NCBI RefSeq assembly: GCF_019429525.1
Contig: NZ_JAHXZL010000010.1
Coordinates: 1-64,000, forward strand
Length of the DNA stretch: 64,000 bases
Reading direction: 5' to 3'
Source of the DNA: Sphingomonas folli
GTDB taxonomy: Bacteria > Pseudomonadota > Alphaproteobacteria > Sphingomonadales > Sphingomonadaceae
This document shows positions 8,742 to 18,832 of this stretch, piece after piece (the stretch's first letter is position 1; each line of letters opens with the position of its first letter). The translations under genes and the position numbers were made by a program. The notes under the pieces are model-generated. The model made no database searches and was not told the origin of the DNA. It was given only the letters and a program-made list of their open reading frames with translations.

Positions 8742-8795
8742 TCAGGCCCCGGCGCCGCGGGCCAGGGATGGGCTGACGATCCGACCGACATTCAT
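8742..8795 (-). CDS. Possible 17-residue leader peptide upstream of the DUF481 gene
   Basis: ATG 8795 stands 7 bases after a perfect AGGAG (8803-8807 on the minus strand) and opens MNVGRIVSPSLARGAGA before TGA at 8742. This is a better ribosome site than any in front of the DUF481 start at 8701. It may be a leader peptide, or the ribosome site may instead serve the longer DUF481 frame from ATG 8791. The evidence is only the ribosome site and position. Confidence 0.3.
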   Translation of the reverse strand: MNVGRIVSPSLARGAGA

Positions 8796-9047
8796 CTTCT
8801 ATCTCCTGAGACCGGCGACGGTGCCGCCCGGCGCGACGTCGCGCGCCGCGGCGCGGGACCGATCGCGGCGCGCCGCGGCGCCACGAGGCTGCGCATAGAG
8901 AGGCTTGGCCGCGGGTGGAAGGCCCTCGGGCGGGCACCGGCTCACCGACGCGGCACGATCGTCGCGCGCTATATGCCAGCTATACGGGGTTTCGCCGGAT
9001 CGATCTCGCATTGCTACGATCGCTGCGCCTAATCGGCCTGCCTTGAA

Positions 9048-9069
9048 GGCACCGTCGCGTGACGGTGCC
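9048..9069 (+). promoter_or_regulatory. 9-bp hairpin in the 5' leader of torF/kdp
   Basis: A perfect 9-base-pair stem, GGCACCGTC with GACGGTGCC, closes a four-base GCGT loop 19 bases before the porin ATG at 9089. It is not followed by a T run, so it is not a standard terminator. Its place next to the start suggests an effect on mRNA stability or translation (inference). Confidence 0.45.
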
Positions 9070-9088
9070 GCTTCGGGGAATCAGACGA

Positions 9089-9961
9089 ATGAAGGTGTTC
9101 TACGCGGCCGCGCTCGCCGCCTTGGCCGGCATGCCGCTCGCCGCGCACGCGCAGTCGACGGTGGAGGGCGAGACCGACGCCACCGCCGCTCCCGCCTCGC
9201 CGATCACGGTCAGCGGCGCCGCCGCGATCGCCTCGGACTATCGCTTCCGCGGCGTGTCGCAGTCCGACCGGGAGATGGCGGTGCAGGGCGGCATCACCGT
9301 CGCGCACGAGAGCGGACTGTACGTCGGCACCTGGGCGTCCAACCTGGCGGGCTGGGGCACGTTCGGGGGCGCCAACATGGAGCTCGACCTGATCGGCGGC
9401 TACAAGGCGAAGCTGGCCGACGACGCCACGCTCGACGTCGGGCTGACCTGGTACATGTACCCGGGCGGCGCGGACAAGACCGACTTCGCCGAGCCCTATG
9501 TCAAGCTGAGCGGCACCGCCGGCGCGGCGACGCTGACCGCGGGCGCGGCCTATGCGCCCAAGCAGCAGGCGATCGGGCGCTGGTACCGCACCGGCGCCGA
9601 CGCCGCGGCGGGGGTCTACACCGATCCCGGGGCCAAGGACGACAACCTGTACCTCTGGGGCGACGGCGCGCTGGCGCTCGCTGGCACGCCGCTCACCGCC
9701 AGGGCACATATCGGCCACAGCTGGGGGCAGGACGGGCTCGGCCCCAACGCCACCGCGGTCGCGCCGACCGGCGCCTATTGGGATTGGTCGCTCGGCGCCG
9801 ACGCCACGTACAAGAACCTGACCTTCAACCTGAGCTACGTCGATACCGACATCTCGGATCGGGCGGCGAGCTACCTGCGGCCGAGCTTCAGCAAGGGCCA
9901 GGACGGCACCGGCACCATCGCCGGCGGCACCGTCCTGGCCTCGCTGACGGCCGCCTTCTGA
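9089..9961 (+). CDS. TorF-family putative porin
   Basis: A 290-residue protein with a clear signal peptide (MKVFYAAALAALAGMPLAAHAQ). After a short Thr/Ala-rich spacer the family signature appears: ASDYRFRGVSQSDREMAVQGG, followed by SGLYVGTWASN and a run of alternating beta strands ending in LASLTAAF with a terminal Phe, as in outer-membrane barrels. This matches the TIGR02001 (Gcw_chp) type called TorF. ATG 9089 was chosen because it starts the signal peptide; ten upstream codons in frame are not needed. The gene ends 13 bases before a small membrane-peptide gene and kdpF, so it probably heads the kdp transcript. A porin ahead of a K+ pump suggests an outer-membrane route for ions, but this is inference. 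Confidence 0.88.
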   Translation: MKVFYAAALAALAGMPLAAHAQSTVEGETDATAAPASPITVSGAAAIASDYRFRGVSQSDREMAVQGGITVAHESGLYVGTWASNLAGWGTFGGANMELDLIGGYKAKLADDATLDVGLTWYMYPGGADKTDFAEPYVKLSGTAGAATLTAGAAYAPKQQAIGRWYRTGADAAAGVYTDPGAKDDNLYLWGDGALALAGTPLTARAHIGHSWGQDGLGPNATAVAPTGAYWDWSLGADATYKNLTFNLSYVDTDISDRAASYLRPSFSKGQDGTGTIAGGTVLASLTAAF

Positions 9962-9974
9962 CCGGGAGGATCTG

Positions 9975-10055
9975 ATGGACCTGCTCTGGATCGCGATCAT
10001 CGTCGGCCTGTTCGCGCTGACGCTCGCCTATGTCCGCCTGTGTGACCATGCGTGA
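9975..10055 (+). CDS. 26-aa membrane peptide ahead of kdpF
   Basis: ATG 9975, preceded by GGGAGG, encodes MDLLWIAIIVGLFALTLAYV followed by RLCDHA and TGA. It is a single hydrophobic helix of about 20 residues with a short basic tail. Tiny genes with this MDLxWIAxxxGLFAxTLAYVRLCD pattern are often found beside kdpF (recollection, not checked). The 12-base spacing on either side and strong ribosome site argue that it is translated. Its role is unknown; stabilising the Kdp complex, as KdpF does, is a reasonable guess. Confidence 0.7.
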   Translation: MDLLWIAIIVGLFALTLAYVRLCDHA

Positions 10056-10067
10056 GGGAATGACGCG

Positions 10068-10157
10068 ATGACGCTCGATCTCTGGCTGGCGGCGCTGACC
10101 GCACTCGGCCTCCTCGTCTATCTCGTGGCGGTGCTGATCCGCCCCGAACGCTTCTGA
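10068..10157 (+). CDS. kdpF: K+-transporting ATPase subunit F
   Basis: A 29-residue single-helix protein from ATG 10068 to TGA 10157. The sequence [20 protein letters not shown] ends with AVLIRPERF, the hallmark tail of KdpF (L-x-RPE-x-F). KdpF is a small inner-membrane subunit that stabilises the KdpABC complex. It lies between the 26-aa peptide gene and kdpA, 13 bases ahead of the latter, with a GAGGGAA-type ribosome site. Confidence 0.88.
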   Translation: MTLDLWLAALTALGLLVYLVAVLIRPERF

Positions 10158-10170
10158 AGGAGGCGGTCCC

Positions 10171-11874
10171 ATGACATTCCAGGGCTGGTTCCTGATCCTC
10201 CTGTTCGTCGGCATCCTGCTGGCGCTCACCAAGCCCGTCGGGCTGTGGCTCCACGCGCTGTACGAGGGGCGGCGCACGCCGCTCCACGTCGTGCTCGGCC
10301 CGGTCGAGCGCGGCTTCTACCGGCTCGCCGGCGTCGACCCCGACGCCGAGCAGGGATGGCGCCGCTACGCGCTGCACATGCTGCTGTTCAACGTGGCGCT
10401 GCTGGTCTTCACCTACGCGGTCCTCAGGCTGCAGGGCGTGCTGCCGGGCAACCCGCAGGGGCTCGCCGGGCTCTCGCCCGATCTCGCCTTCAACACCGCG
10501 GTGAGCTTCACCACCAACACCAACTGGCAGAGCTACGGCGGCGAGGCGACGATGTCGAACTTGAGCCAGATGCTCGGGCTGACGATCCACAACTTCCTCT
10601 CGGCGGCGACGGGCATCGCGCTCGCCTTCGCGCTGTTCCGCGGCTTCGCGCGGCGCGAGGCGTCAGCGATCGGCAATTTCTGGGCCGACGTGACGCGGGT
10701 CACGCTGTACCTGCTGCTGCCGCTCTGCCTCGTCTACACCGTCTTCCTGATCGCCAGCGGCGTGCCGCAGACGCTCGCCGGCGTGGTCGACGTCCAGACG
10801 CTGGAGGGCGCTCGCCAGTCGATCCTGCTCGGGCCGGTGGCCTCGCAGGAGGCGATCAAGATGCTCGGCACCAACGGCGGCGGCTTCTTCAACGCCAACA
10901 GCGCGCACCCGTTCGAGAACCCGACCGCGCTGACCAACCTGGTGCAGATGCTATCGATCTTCCTGATCGGCTTCGGGCTGACCTGGACCTTCGGCAAGGC
11001 GGTCGGCAACACAAAGCAGGGCTGGGCGATCCTGGCGGCGATGGTGATCCTGTTCCTCGCCGGGGTGACCGTGACCTACTGGCAGGAGGCCGCGGGCAAC
11101 CCGGTGCTGCACCAGCTCGGCGTCGCGGGCGGCAACATGGAGGGCAAGGAGGTGCGCTTCGGCGTCGCCGCCTCGGCGCTGTTCGCCGTCGTCACCACCG
11201 CGGCCTCGTGCGGCGCGGTCAACGCCATGCACGACAGCTTCACCGCGCTGGGCGGGATGATCCCGCTGTTCAACATCCAGCTCGGCGAGGTGGTGATCGG
11301 CGGCGTCGGCGCGGGCATCTACGGCTTCCTGCTCTTCGCCATCCTCGCGGTGTTCGTCGCCGGGCTGATGGTGGGGCGCACGCCCGAATATGTCGGCAAG
11401 AAGATCGAGAGCCGCGAGGTGAAGCTCGCGGTGCTGGCGATCGCGGTGCTGCCGCTGATGATCCTCGGCTTCTCCTCGCTGTCGTCGGTGCTGCAGCAGG
11501 GTCTGGCAGGGCCGCTCAACAAGGGGCCGCACGGCTTCTCGGAGATCCTCTACGCCTTCACCAGCGCGGTCGGGAACAACGGCTCGGCCTTCGCGGGTCT
11601 CACCGCCAACACGCCTTATTACAACGGGCTGCTCGGCGTCGCGATGTGGGTCGGCCGCTTCTTCATCATCGTGCCGATGCTCGCGATCGCGGGGAGCCTC
11701 GCCGCCAAGAAATACACGCCGGAGAGCGCGGGCTCGTTCCCCACGACCGGCGGCCTGTGGGTCGGCCTGCTCGTCGGCATCGTGCTGATCCTGGGCGGCC
11801 TCACCTTCCTGCCGAGCCTCGCGCTCGGCCCCATCGCCGATCATCTCGCGATGATCCGCGGCCAGCTGTTCTAA
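10171..11874 (+). CDS. kdpA: Potassium-transporting ATPase subunit A
   Basis: A 567-residue inner-membrane protein, usual length for KdpA, the channel-like subunit that selects K+. The four selectivity-loop regions are visible: [13 protein letters not shown] near residue 112, [20 protein letters not shown] near 231, [14 protein letters not shown] near 345 and [12 protein letters not shown] near 470. About ten hydrophobic spans are evenly spread. A good AGGAGG ribosome site precedes ATG 10171. The gene is followed 11 bases later by kdpB. No frame damage is seen. Confidence 0.98.
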   Translation: MTFQGWFLILLFVGILLALTKPVGLWLHALYEGRRTPLHVVLGPVERGFYRLAGVDPDAEQGWRRYALHMLLFNVALLVFTYAVLRLQGVLPGNPQGLAGLSPDLAFNTAVSFTTNTNWQSYGGEATMSNLSQMLGLTIHNFLSAATGIALAFALFRGFARREASAIGNFWADVTRVTLYLLLPLCLVYTVFLIASGVPQTLAGVVDVQTLEGARQSILLGPVASQEAIKMLGTNGGGFFNANSAHPFENPTALTNLVQMLSIFLIGFGLTWTFGKAVGNTKQGWAILAAMVILFLAGVTVTYWQEAAGNPVLHQLGVAGGNMEGKEVRFGVAASALFAVVTTAASCGAVNAMHDSFTALGGMIPLFNIQLGEVVIGGVGAGIYGFLLFAILAVFVAGLMVGRTPEYVGKKIESREVKLAVLAIAVLPLMILGFSSLSSVLQQGLAGPLNKGPHGFSEILYAFTSAVGNNGSAFAGLTANTPYYNGLLGVAMWVGRFFIIVPMLAIAGSLAAKKYTPESAGSFPTTGGLWVGLLVGIVLILGGLTFLPSLALGPIADHLAMIRGQLF

Positions 11875-11885
11875 CGGGGGCCATC

Positions 11886-13919
<2,034 letters not shown>

Positions 13920-13930
13920 GGAGATAGAAG

Positions 13931-14521
13931 ATGGGCAAGGATTTCTCTTCCGCACTGCGCCCGGCGATCGTCCTGACGATCCTGTTCGCGGCCCTGCTCG
14001 GCCTCGCTTATCCCCTGGCGATGACGGGCATCGGCCAGGCGCTCTTCCCGCGCCAGGCGAACGGCAGCCTGGTGCGCGACGCGCAGGGCCATGTGATCGG
14101 CTCGACCGTGGTGGGCCAGGCCTTCACGACCGACCGCTACTTCCAGACGCGTCCCTCGGCCGCCGGCAAGGGCTATGACGGCCTCTCCTCGTCGGGCTCC
14201 AACCTCGGCCCCGCGAGCCGGGCGCTCGTCGACCGGGTGACGCCGGACATCGCCCGGCGGCGCGCGGAAGGAGTCGCGGGCGCGCTCCCCGCCGACCTCG
14301 TGACCGCGAGCGGCTCGGGGCTCGACCCCGATCTCTCGCCCGCGAGCGCGCTGGCGCAGGCGCCGCGGATCGCGCGCGCGCGCGGACTGGCCGTGGAGCG
14401 GGTGCGCGGCCTCGTCGCCGATCAGTCCGAGGGGTCGGTGCTCGGCGACGCGCATGTCAACGTGCTGGCGCTCAACCGCGCGCTGGACCGCCTGACGGAC
14501 GATGGGGCGGGCACCCGCTGA
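13931..14521 (+). CDS. kdpC: Potassium-transporting ATPase subunit C
   Basis: A 196-residue protein with one N-terminal membrane helix (AIVLTILFAALLGLAYPLAM) and a periplasmic domain. KdpC helps assemble and drive the Kdp complex. Diagnostic segments are FYFQTRPS-type DRYFQTRPSA, SSGSNLGPASRALVDRV and VTASGSGLDPDLSPASA. The start at 13931 follows AAGGAGATAGAAG, an excellent ribosome site. The gene ends the operon: dnaN comes next on the other strand, so the usual kdpD/kdpE sensor-regulator pair is not downstream. Confidence 0.97.
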   Translation: MGKDFSSALRPAIVLTILFAALLGLAYPLAMTGIGQALFPRQANGSLVRDAQGHVIGSTVVGQAFTTDRYFQTRPSAAGKGYDGLSSSGSNLGPASRALVDRVTPDIARRRAEGVAGALPADLVTASGSGLDPDLSPASALAQAPRIARARGLAVERVRGLVADQSEGSVLGDAHVNVLALNRALDRLTDDGAGTR

Positions 14522-14707
14522 AGGCTAGCGCCGGATATCCTGCTCCGGCGGACGCCGGGGCCCATGGTCGCCGGGCGACGTCCGTGACGCTTGGCTCCCG
14601 CGCGCGGGAGCACGGTACGAGTGACGAGACGGACCCCTCGCGCGACCAGGGCGGGCGAGGCACGCCGCGGCGAGGGTGAGGCCTTGCTCCAACCCGCCCG
14701 CCGCGTG
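14522..14707. other. Convergent spacer between kdpC and dnaN with hairpins
   Basis: The 186-base gap holds two GC-rich palindromes. The first, near 14537-14556, is CTCCGGCGGACGCCGGGG and resembles one at 61318-61338. The second, 14593-14611, is GCTCCCGCGCGCGGGAGC, a self-complementary stem. Either could end transcription from both sides, though neither has a T run. Confidence 0.4.
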
Positions 14708-15811
14708 TCACACCCGCATCGGCATCAGCACGTACAGCGCGGGGCTCTTGTCGTTCTCGCGGATCAGCGTCGGCGCGGCGGCGTCGGCGAGATGGACCTC
14801 GACCAGGTCGGTGTCGATCTGGCCGAGGATGTCGAGCAGGTAGCGGCTGTTGAAGCCGATCTCGAACGGCATCGCGGCATAGTCGCCGGGCACCTCCTCG
14901 GCGGCGGTGCCGTTCTCGGGGCTGGTCACCGACAGCGTGATCTTGTCGCGGTCGAGCGCCATCTTCACCGCGCGGGTCTTCTCGGTGGCGATCGTCGACA
15001 CGCGGTCGACACCCTGCATGAAGCTCTTGGGATCGAGCTTGAGGATCTTGTCGTTCGCGGTCGGGATCACGCGGCTGTAATCGGGGAAGGTGCCGTCGAT
15101 CAGCTTGGAGGTGAGGATCGCGCTGCCCAGGTCGAAGCGGATCTTGGTGCCCGACAGCGACACGCCGACCGAGCCGTCCACCTCGTCGAGCAGCTTGCGC
15201 AGCTCGGCGATGCACTTCCGCGGCACGATCACGTCGGGCATGTCCGCCGCGCCCTCGGGCTGGTCGACCGTCACGCGCGCCAGTCGGTGGCCGTCGGTCG
15301 CCGCCGCCTTCAGCACGCCCTCGGCGACGTGGAGGAAGATGCCGTTGAGATAGTAGCGGGTCTCCTCGGTGGAGATGGCGAAGCGCGTCTTGTCGATGAT
15401 CTGCTTGAGCGTGTCGACGGGCAGCTCGAACTGCACCGGCAGCTCGCCCTCGGCGATCACCGGGAAGTCGTCGCGCGGCAGCGTGCCGAGCGAGAAGCGC
15501 GCGCGCCCCGCCACGATCGTGACGCGCCCGTCCGCGGCGGCGAGTGAGACCTGCGCGCCCTCGGGCAATTTGCGCGCGATGTCGAACAGGGTGTGCGCGG
15601 AGACCGTGGTGGCGCCGGGCTGGTCGACCGCGGCGGCGACGCTCTCGTTGATCTGCAGGTCGAGGTCGGTCGCCATCAGCCGCAGCTGACCCTCGGCGGT
15701 GGCCTCGAGCAGCACGTTGGAGAGGATCGGGATGGTGTTGCGGCGCTCCACCACCGACTGCACGTGGCTCAGCCCCTTGAGCAGCGTCGCGCGTTCGATC
15801 GTCGCCTTCAT
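14708..15811 (-). CDS. dnaN: DNA polymerase III subunit beta (sliding clamp)
   Basis: A 367-residue protein, the usual clamp length. It forms the ring that tethers DNA polymerase III to DNA. The N-terminus MKATIERATLLKGLSHVQSV and the segment VVERRNTIPILSNVL are strongly conserved, as are FSLGTLPRDDFP, YYLNGIFLH and ATDGHRLARV, and the C-terminal PALYVLMPMRV. ATG 15811 was chosen over GTG 15817, which adds two codons, because it matches the usual family start. The gene stands apart from dnaA, as is frequent in alphaproteobacteria, and no origin-like DnaA-box cluster was noticed beside it. Confidence 0.97.
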   Translation of the reverse strand: MKATIERATLLKGLSHVQSVVERRNTIPILSNVLLEATAEGQLRLMATDLDLQINESVAAAVDQPGATTVSAHTLFDIARKLPEGAQVSLAAADGRVTIVAGRARFSLGTLPRDDFPVIAEGELPVQFELPVDTLKQIIDKTRFAISTEETRYYLNGIFLHVAEGVLKAAATDGHRLARVTVDQPEGAADMPDVIVPRKCIAELRKLLDEVDGSVGVSLSGTKIRFDLGSAILTSKLIDGTFPDYSRVIPTANDKILKLDPKSFMQGVDRVSTIATEKTRAVKMALDRDKITLSVTSPENGTAAEEVPGDYAAMPFEIGFNSRYLLDILGQIDTDLVEVHLADAAAPTLIRENDKSPALYVLMPMRV

Positions 15812-15872
15812 CGTCACGTCCCCCGGGCCCGCAGGTCACTCACCAGGGGCAATTGGCCGACTCGTCCTAGCC

Positions 15873-15908
15873 AAAAGTGACGGGCCGGAGCAAGCGCCCC
15901 GGCCCGTC
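15873..15908 (-). terminator. Rho-independent terminator after the 16.0-kb outer-membrane gene
   Basis: On the minus strand a perfect 10-bp stem, GACGGGCCGG with CCGGCCCGTC (15899-15908 and 15879-15888), closes a 10-base loop and is followed by CACTTTTGG. It lies 60 bases beyond the stop of the beta-barrel gene and ahead of dnaN, so it insulates dnaN from read-through. Confidence 0.75.
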
Positions 15909-15967
15909 GCGTCCATATGAGCCGGCCGCGGAGGACCATCCTCCCCTTGCGGCGCAGGATGATAGGA

Positions 15968-16582
15968 TCAGAAGCGGATGCCGAGGCCCGCCATCAGCTG
16001 GTGGCGGTCGAGGTCGATGTTGTAGCCCTCGATCTCGCCGTAGTGCGAGTAGCGATACTCGCCCTTCACGAAGGCGGTGGGGGTGAGCTTATACTCGAGC
16101 CCGGCGCCGAGGCGGAAGCCGTCGAGGTCGGCCTTGTCGACCAGCTCGCTGTCGGTCCCGGTGGACGGCTGGTAACGGCTCTCGACGCGCGCGTTGGTGT
16201 AGCCGCCCTTGGCATAGACCATCGCCGCCGGGCTGATCACATAGCCCAGCCGGCCGCCGACGTAGAGGTCGCGCCCGGCCTCGACCGAGAAGCGGTCGCC
16301 CGCGGTCACCTCGTTGTAGCTGCGGCTCTTGGTGGTCGCGTCGGTGATCTCGCCGTCGATCCCGTAGACGATGTTGCCGCGCTGGAAATCATAGCCGAGC
16401 AGCGCGCCGTAGGTGAACCCCTCGCGGCCCTCGGAATCGCCGTCGCCGCCGTCCTGCAGGTTGTCGTAGCCGCCCAGTGCCTCGAGCCGGGCGCCGCTGA
16501 AGTCGCCGTTCTGTGCCAGCGCGGGGGTTGCCAGCGCGACGCCGAACGCGGCCGCGGCGGTGGCAAATGCAAGCTTACGCAT
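15968..16582 (-). CDS. Small outer-membrane beta-barrel protein (porin family)
   Basis: A 204-residue protein with signal peptide MRKLAFATAAAAFGVALATP-ALAQ. The mature part has eight or so amphipathic strands (EALGGYDNLQDGG, FTYGALLGYDFQ, DLYVGGRLGYVIS, AMVYAKGGYTNARVE, FRLGAGLEYKLT, AFVKGEYRYSHYG) and ends HQLMAGLGIRF with the C-terminal Phe used for barrel assembly. This is the Opa/OmpA-like eight-stranded barrel type, annotated widely as porin family protein or outer membrane beta-barrel protein. Its function is not known. It is a single-gene unit with its own terminator and a divergent promoter region upstream. Confidence 0.87.
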   Translation of the reverse strand: MRKLAFATAAAAFGVALATPALAQNGDFSGARLEALGGYDNLQDGGDGDSEGREGFTYGALLGYDFQRGNIVYGIDGEITDATTKSRSYNEVTAGDRFSVEAGRDLYVGGRLGYVISPAAMVYAKGGYTNARVESRYQPSTGTDSELVDKADLDGFRLGAGLEYKLTPTAFVKGEYRYSHYGEIEGYNIDLDRHQLMAGLGIRF

Positions 16583-16730
16583 GTCTCACTCCAGTCATCT
16601 CGCCCCGACCCTGGGGCGTGGGGGGTCAATTAGTTAACGGGAGCGACGTTGCATGAACCTCACATAAACAGGAAAAACCGTTGCTGATGGGCCACAGCGC
16701 TTCGTAGGTGGCACGAGGAGGATCGGATGC

Positions 16731-16780
16731 GGGCGAGGGCGAGGGCGCGGACGAGGGCGAGGGCGCAGACGAGGGCGAGG
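16731..16780 (+). repeat. Tandem GAGGGC-type repeat before the IalB-like gene
   Basis: About 2.7 copies of an 18-base unit (GACGAGGGCGAGGGCGCR) stand directly before the GTG start at 16783. Each unit contains GAGGG or GAGG cores that could act as a ribosome site. In frame it would encode repeats of DEGEGA if translation began earlier, at 16708. Confidence 0.6.
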
Positions 16781-16782
16781 CG

Positions 16783-17250
16783 GTGCTGATCGCGGCGGCA
16801 CTGGTGCTGGCGGCGGAGCGCGGTGCGCTCGGCGTCTGGGAGCGCTGGGCCGCGCTGCGCGAGGGCGCGCCGCCGCGCTGCTTCGCGATCGCGCAGCCGG
16901 TGCGCGACGACGGCAGCACCGACCGCCGCGGCGGCTATGCCAGCGTGGTGGCGCGCGCCGGGCCGACGCGCGCGCCGAGCGTCTACTTCCGCCTGTCGCG
17001 CCCGCGCGCGCCCGACGCGCGCGTGACGCTGGCGGTGGGCGAGCGCCGCTTCGCGCTGGCGGGGGACCTGGTGAGCGCGCGCGCGCCCGACGCCGCGACC
17101 GACCGCGCGATCGTGGCGGCGCTGCGCGCGGCGCGGCTGATGACGCTGACCACCGCCGACCGCGCCGGCCGCGCCGTCGCCGACAGCTACACGCTCGCGG
17201 GCGCGCCGAGCGCGATCGACGCGGCGCAGCTGGGGTGCGCGGGCGAGTGA
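16783..17250 (+). CDS. IalB-like (invasion-associated locus B) secreted protein
   Basis: A 155-residue protein if GTG 16783 is the start; this yields a hydrophobic N-terminus (VLIAAALVLAAERGALGVW) like a short signal peptide. Starting at 16708 would add a DEGEGA repeat and bury the signal, so it was not preferred. The pattern W-x-x-W, RCFAIAQPV, YASVVARAG, VYFRLSRP, VTLAVGERRFAL, AIVAALRAARLMTL and the final GAPSAIDAAQLGCAG resemble the IalB-type proteins common in sphingomonads. These are secreted proteins of unknown biochemical role; IalB itself aids Bartonella entry into red cells. The assignment is by overall pattern and is tentative. Confidence 0.6.
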   Translation: MLIAAALVLAAERGALGVWERWAALREGAPPRCFAIAQPVRDDGSTDRRGGYASVVARAGPTRAPSVYFRLSRPRAPDARVTLAVGERRFALAGDLVSARAPDAATDRAIVAALRAARLMTLTTADRAGRAVADSYTLAGAPSAIDAAQLGCAGE

Positions 17251-17293
17251 GGCCGCGCCCGGTCAGGCGCGCGCGGGCGACGCGGCGCCGTCG

Positions 17294-18832
17294 TCACCTC
17301 GCCAGCCCCAGCTTCGCCGCGAGCCACGCCGCGGCCTCCTCGGGCGAGCGCTTGTCGGCGTCGCGGTCGACCAGGTAATTGGCCGCGCGCATCGCCGCCA
17401 CCGGGACGCGCCCGACCAGCGGCGCCAGCGCCGCGCGGAGGCGCGCGTCGCCGCGCCGCGCCGGCGCCAGCAGCAGCACCGCGTCGTAGGACGGGATCGC
17501 GCCGCGCGGGTCGCTCAGCACGGCCAGATGCTCCGCCGCGATCCGCCCGTCCGAGGAGAAGGCGCTGATCACGTCGGCGCGCCCGCTCGCCAGCGCGCGG
17601 TACATGAAGGTGGGGCTGTACGGCGTCGTCGCGGCGAAGCGCAGCGGATAGGCCGCGCGGATCGCGGCCCACTCGGGCCGGTCGAGGAACTCGAGGTCGG
17701 CGCCGAGCCGCAGCCCCGGCGCGGCCGCGACCAGGTCGTCGAGCGAGGCGATGCCGCGCGCGCGCGCGTCGGCGCCGCGCATCGCGAAGGCATAGGCATT
17801 CTCGAAGCCGAGCGACCCCAGCAAGGTGACGCCGCGCGACCGCTCGGTCCAGCGCGCCAGCTCGGCCACCAGCCGCGCGCGCGGCGGGGTGTCGCGCCGC
17901 GCCATCGCGCCGGTCCATAGCGTGCCCGCATAGTCGACGTAGACGTCGACCGCGCCGCTCGCCACCGCGCCGAACGCCACCGCCGAGCCGAGCCCGTCGC
18001 GATAGGTCACGCGATAGCCCGCGCGCTCCAGCCGCGCGCCGATCAGCCGCGCCAGGATATATTGCTCGGAGAAGTTCTTGGCGCCGACCACCACCGCGCG
18101 CTCGCCGCCGCTCCCGCCGCGCCACAGCGGCGCGCTCGCGGCCGCGCCCGCGGCGACCAGCAGTGCCAGCGCCGCCGCCATGCGCCGCCACTGCCGCCGC
18201 CCCGCGGCGCGCTCGGCGAAGCCCAGCAGCGCGTCGACCGCCAGCGCCAGCGCCGCCGCGCCGACGCAGCCCGCCACCACCAGCGCCCAGGCCTGGGTCT
18301 GCAGCCCGGCGAAGATCAGGTCGCCCAGGCTCGGCTGGCCCACCGTGGTCGACAGCGTGGCCGCCCCGATCGTCCACACCGCGGCGGTGCGCACCCCCGC
18401 CATCGCCACCGGCAGCACCAGCGGCGCCTCGACCCAGCGCAGCTTCTGCGCCGCGGTCATGCCGATCCCGTCGGCGGCGGTGAGCAGCGCGCGGTCGATC
18501 CCGGCGAGCCCGGTGACGAGGTTCCGCACGATCGGCAGCAGCGCGTAGAGCGTCAGCGCGAGCAGCGCGGGGAGGAAGCCGAGCGCGGGGATGCCGCCGC
18601 CGACCAGCGCGGAGAGCCACAGCAGCGCGGGGTAGAAGAGCGCGAGCAGCGCGAGGCTGGGGATGGTCTGCACCAGGCTGGCGAAGCCAAGCACCGCGGC
18701 GCCGAGGTGGCGCCGCCGCGCCGCGAGCAGCCCGAGCGGCAGCGCCAGCGCCAACGCGAGCAGCAGCGCGGCGAGCGCGAGCAGCAGGTGCTGCGCCGCC
18801 AGCGCGGGGACGCGCGCGAGTGCCTCGCTCAT
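17294..18832 (-). CDS. Osmoprotectant-type ABC transporter permease fused to substrate-binding domain
   Basis: A 512-residue protein. Residues 1-215 are a membrane permease with five or six helices and the EAA-like loop ADGIGMTAAQKLRWVEAPLVLPVA. A further helix near 225-245 leads into an OpuAC-type binding domain beginning VVVGAKNFSEQYILARLIG and including VDVYVDYAGTLWTG and GRADVISAFSSDG. Such fused subunits occur in glycine betaine, choline or carnitine importers of the OpuC/Osm/Pro type. The binding domain thus sits in the periplasm tethered to the permease, and no separate binding protein gene is needed. The ATG at 18832 overlaps the ATPase stop (ATGA). The substrate is inferred from the family; aromatic box residues were not verified. 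Confidence 0.88.
   Translation of the reverse strand: MSEALARVPALAAQHLLLALAALLLALALALPLGLLAARRRHLGAAVLGFASLVQTIPSLALLALFYPALLWLSALVGGGIPALGFLPALLALTLYALLPIVRNLVTGLAGIDRALLTAADGIGMTAAQKLRWVEAPLVLPVAMAGVRTAAVWTIGAATLSTTVGQPSLGDLIFAGLQTQAWALVVAGCVGAAALALAVDALLGFAERAAGRRQWRRMAAALALLVAAGAAASAPLWRGGSGGERAVVVGAKNFSEQYILARLIGARLERAGYRVTYRDGLGSAVAFGAVASGAVDVYVDYAGTLWTGAMARRDTPPRARLVAELARWTERSRGVTLLGSLGFENAYAFAMRGADARARGIASLDDLVAAAPGLRLGADLEFLDRPEWAAIRAAYPLRFAATTPYSPTFMYRALASGRADVISAFSSDGRIAAEHLAVLSDPRGAIPSYDAVLLLAPARRGDARLRAALAPLVGRVPVAAMRAANYLVDRDADKRSPEEAAAWLAAKLGLAR

Larger units (their letters stand above)
8702..9088. other. Divergent promoter region between DUF481 gene and torF/kdp operon
   Basis: A 387-base gap between divergently transcribed genes. 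On the minus strand it holds an 18-codon frame (8742-8795) preceded by AGGAG. On the plus strand it holds the TATATG and TATACG hexamers near 8970-8990, possible -10 elements without a clear -35, and a strong hairpin at 9048-9069 just before the porin start. No KdpE site could be recognised by eye. Confidence 0.45.
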
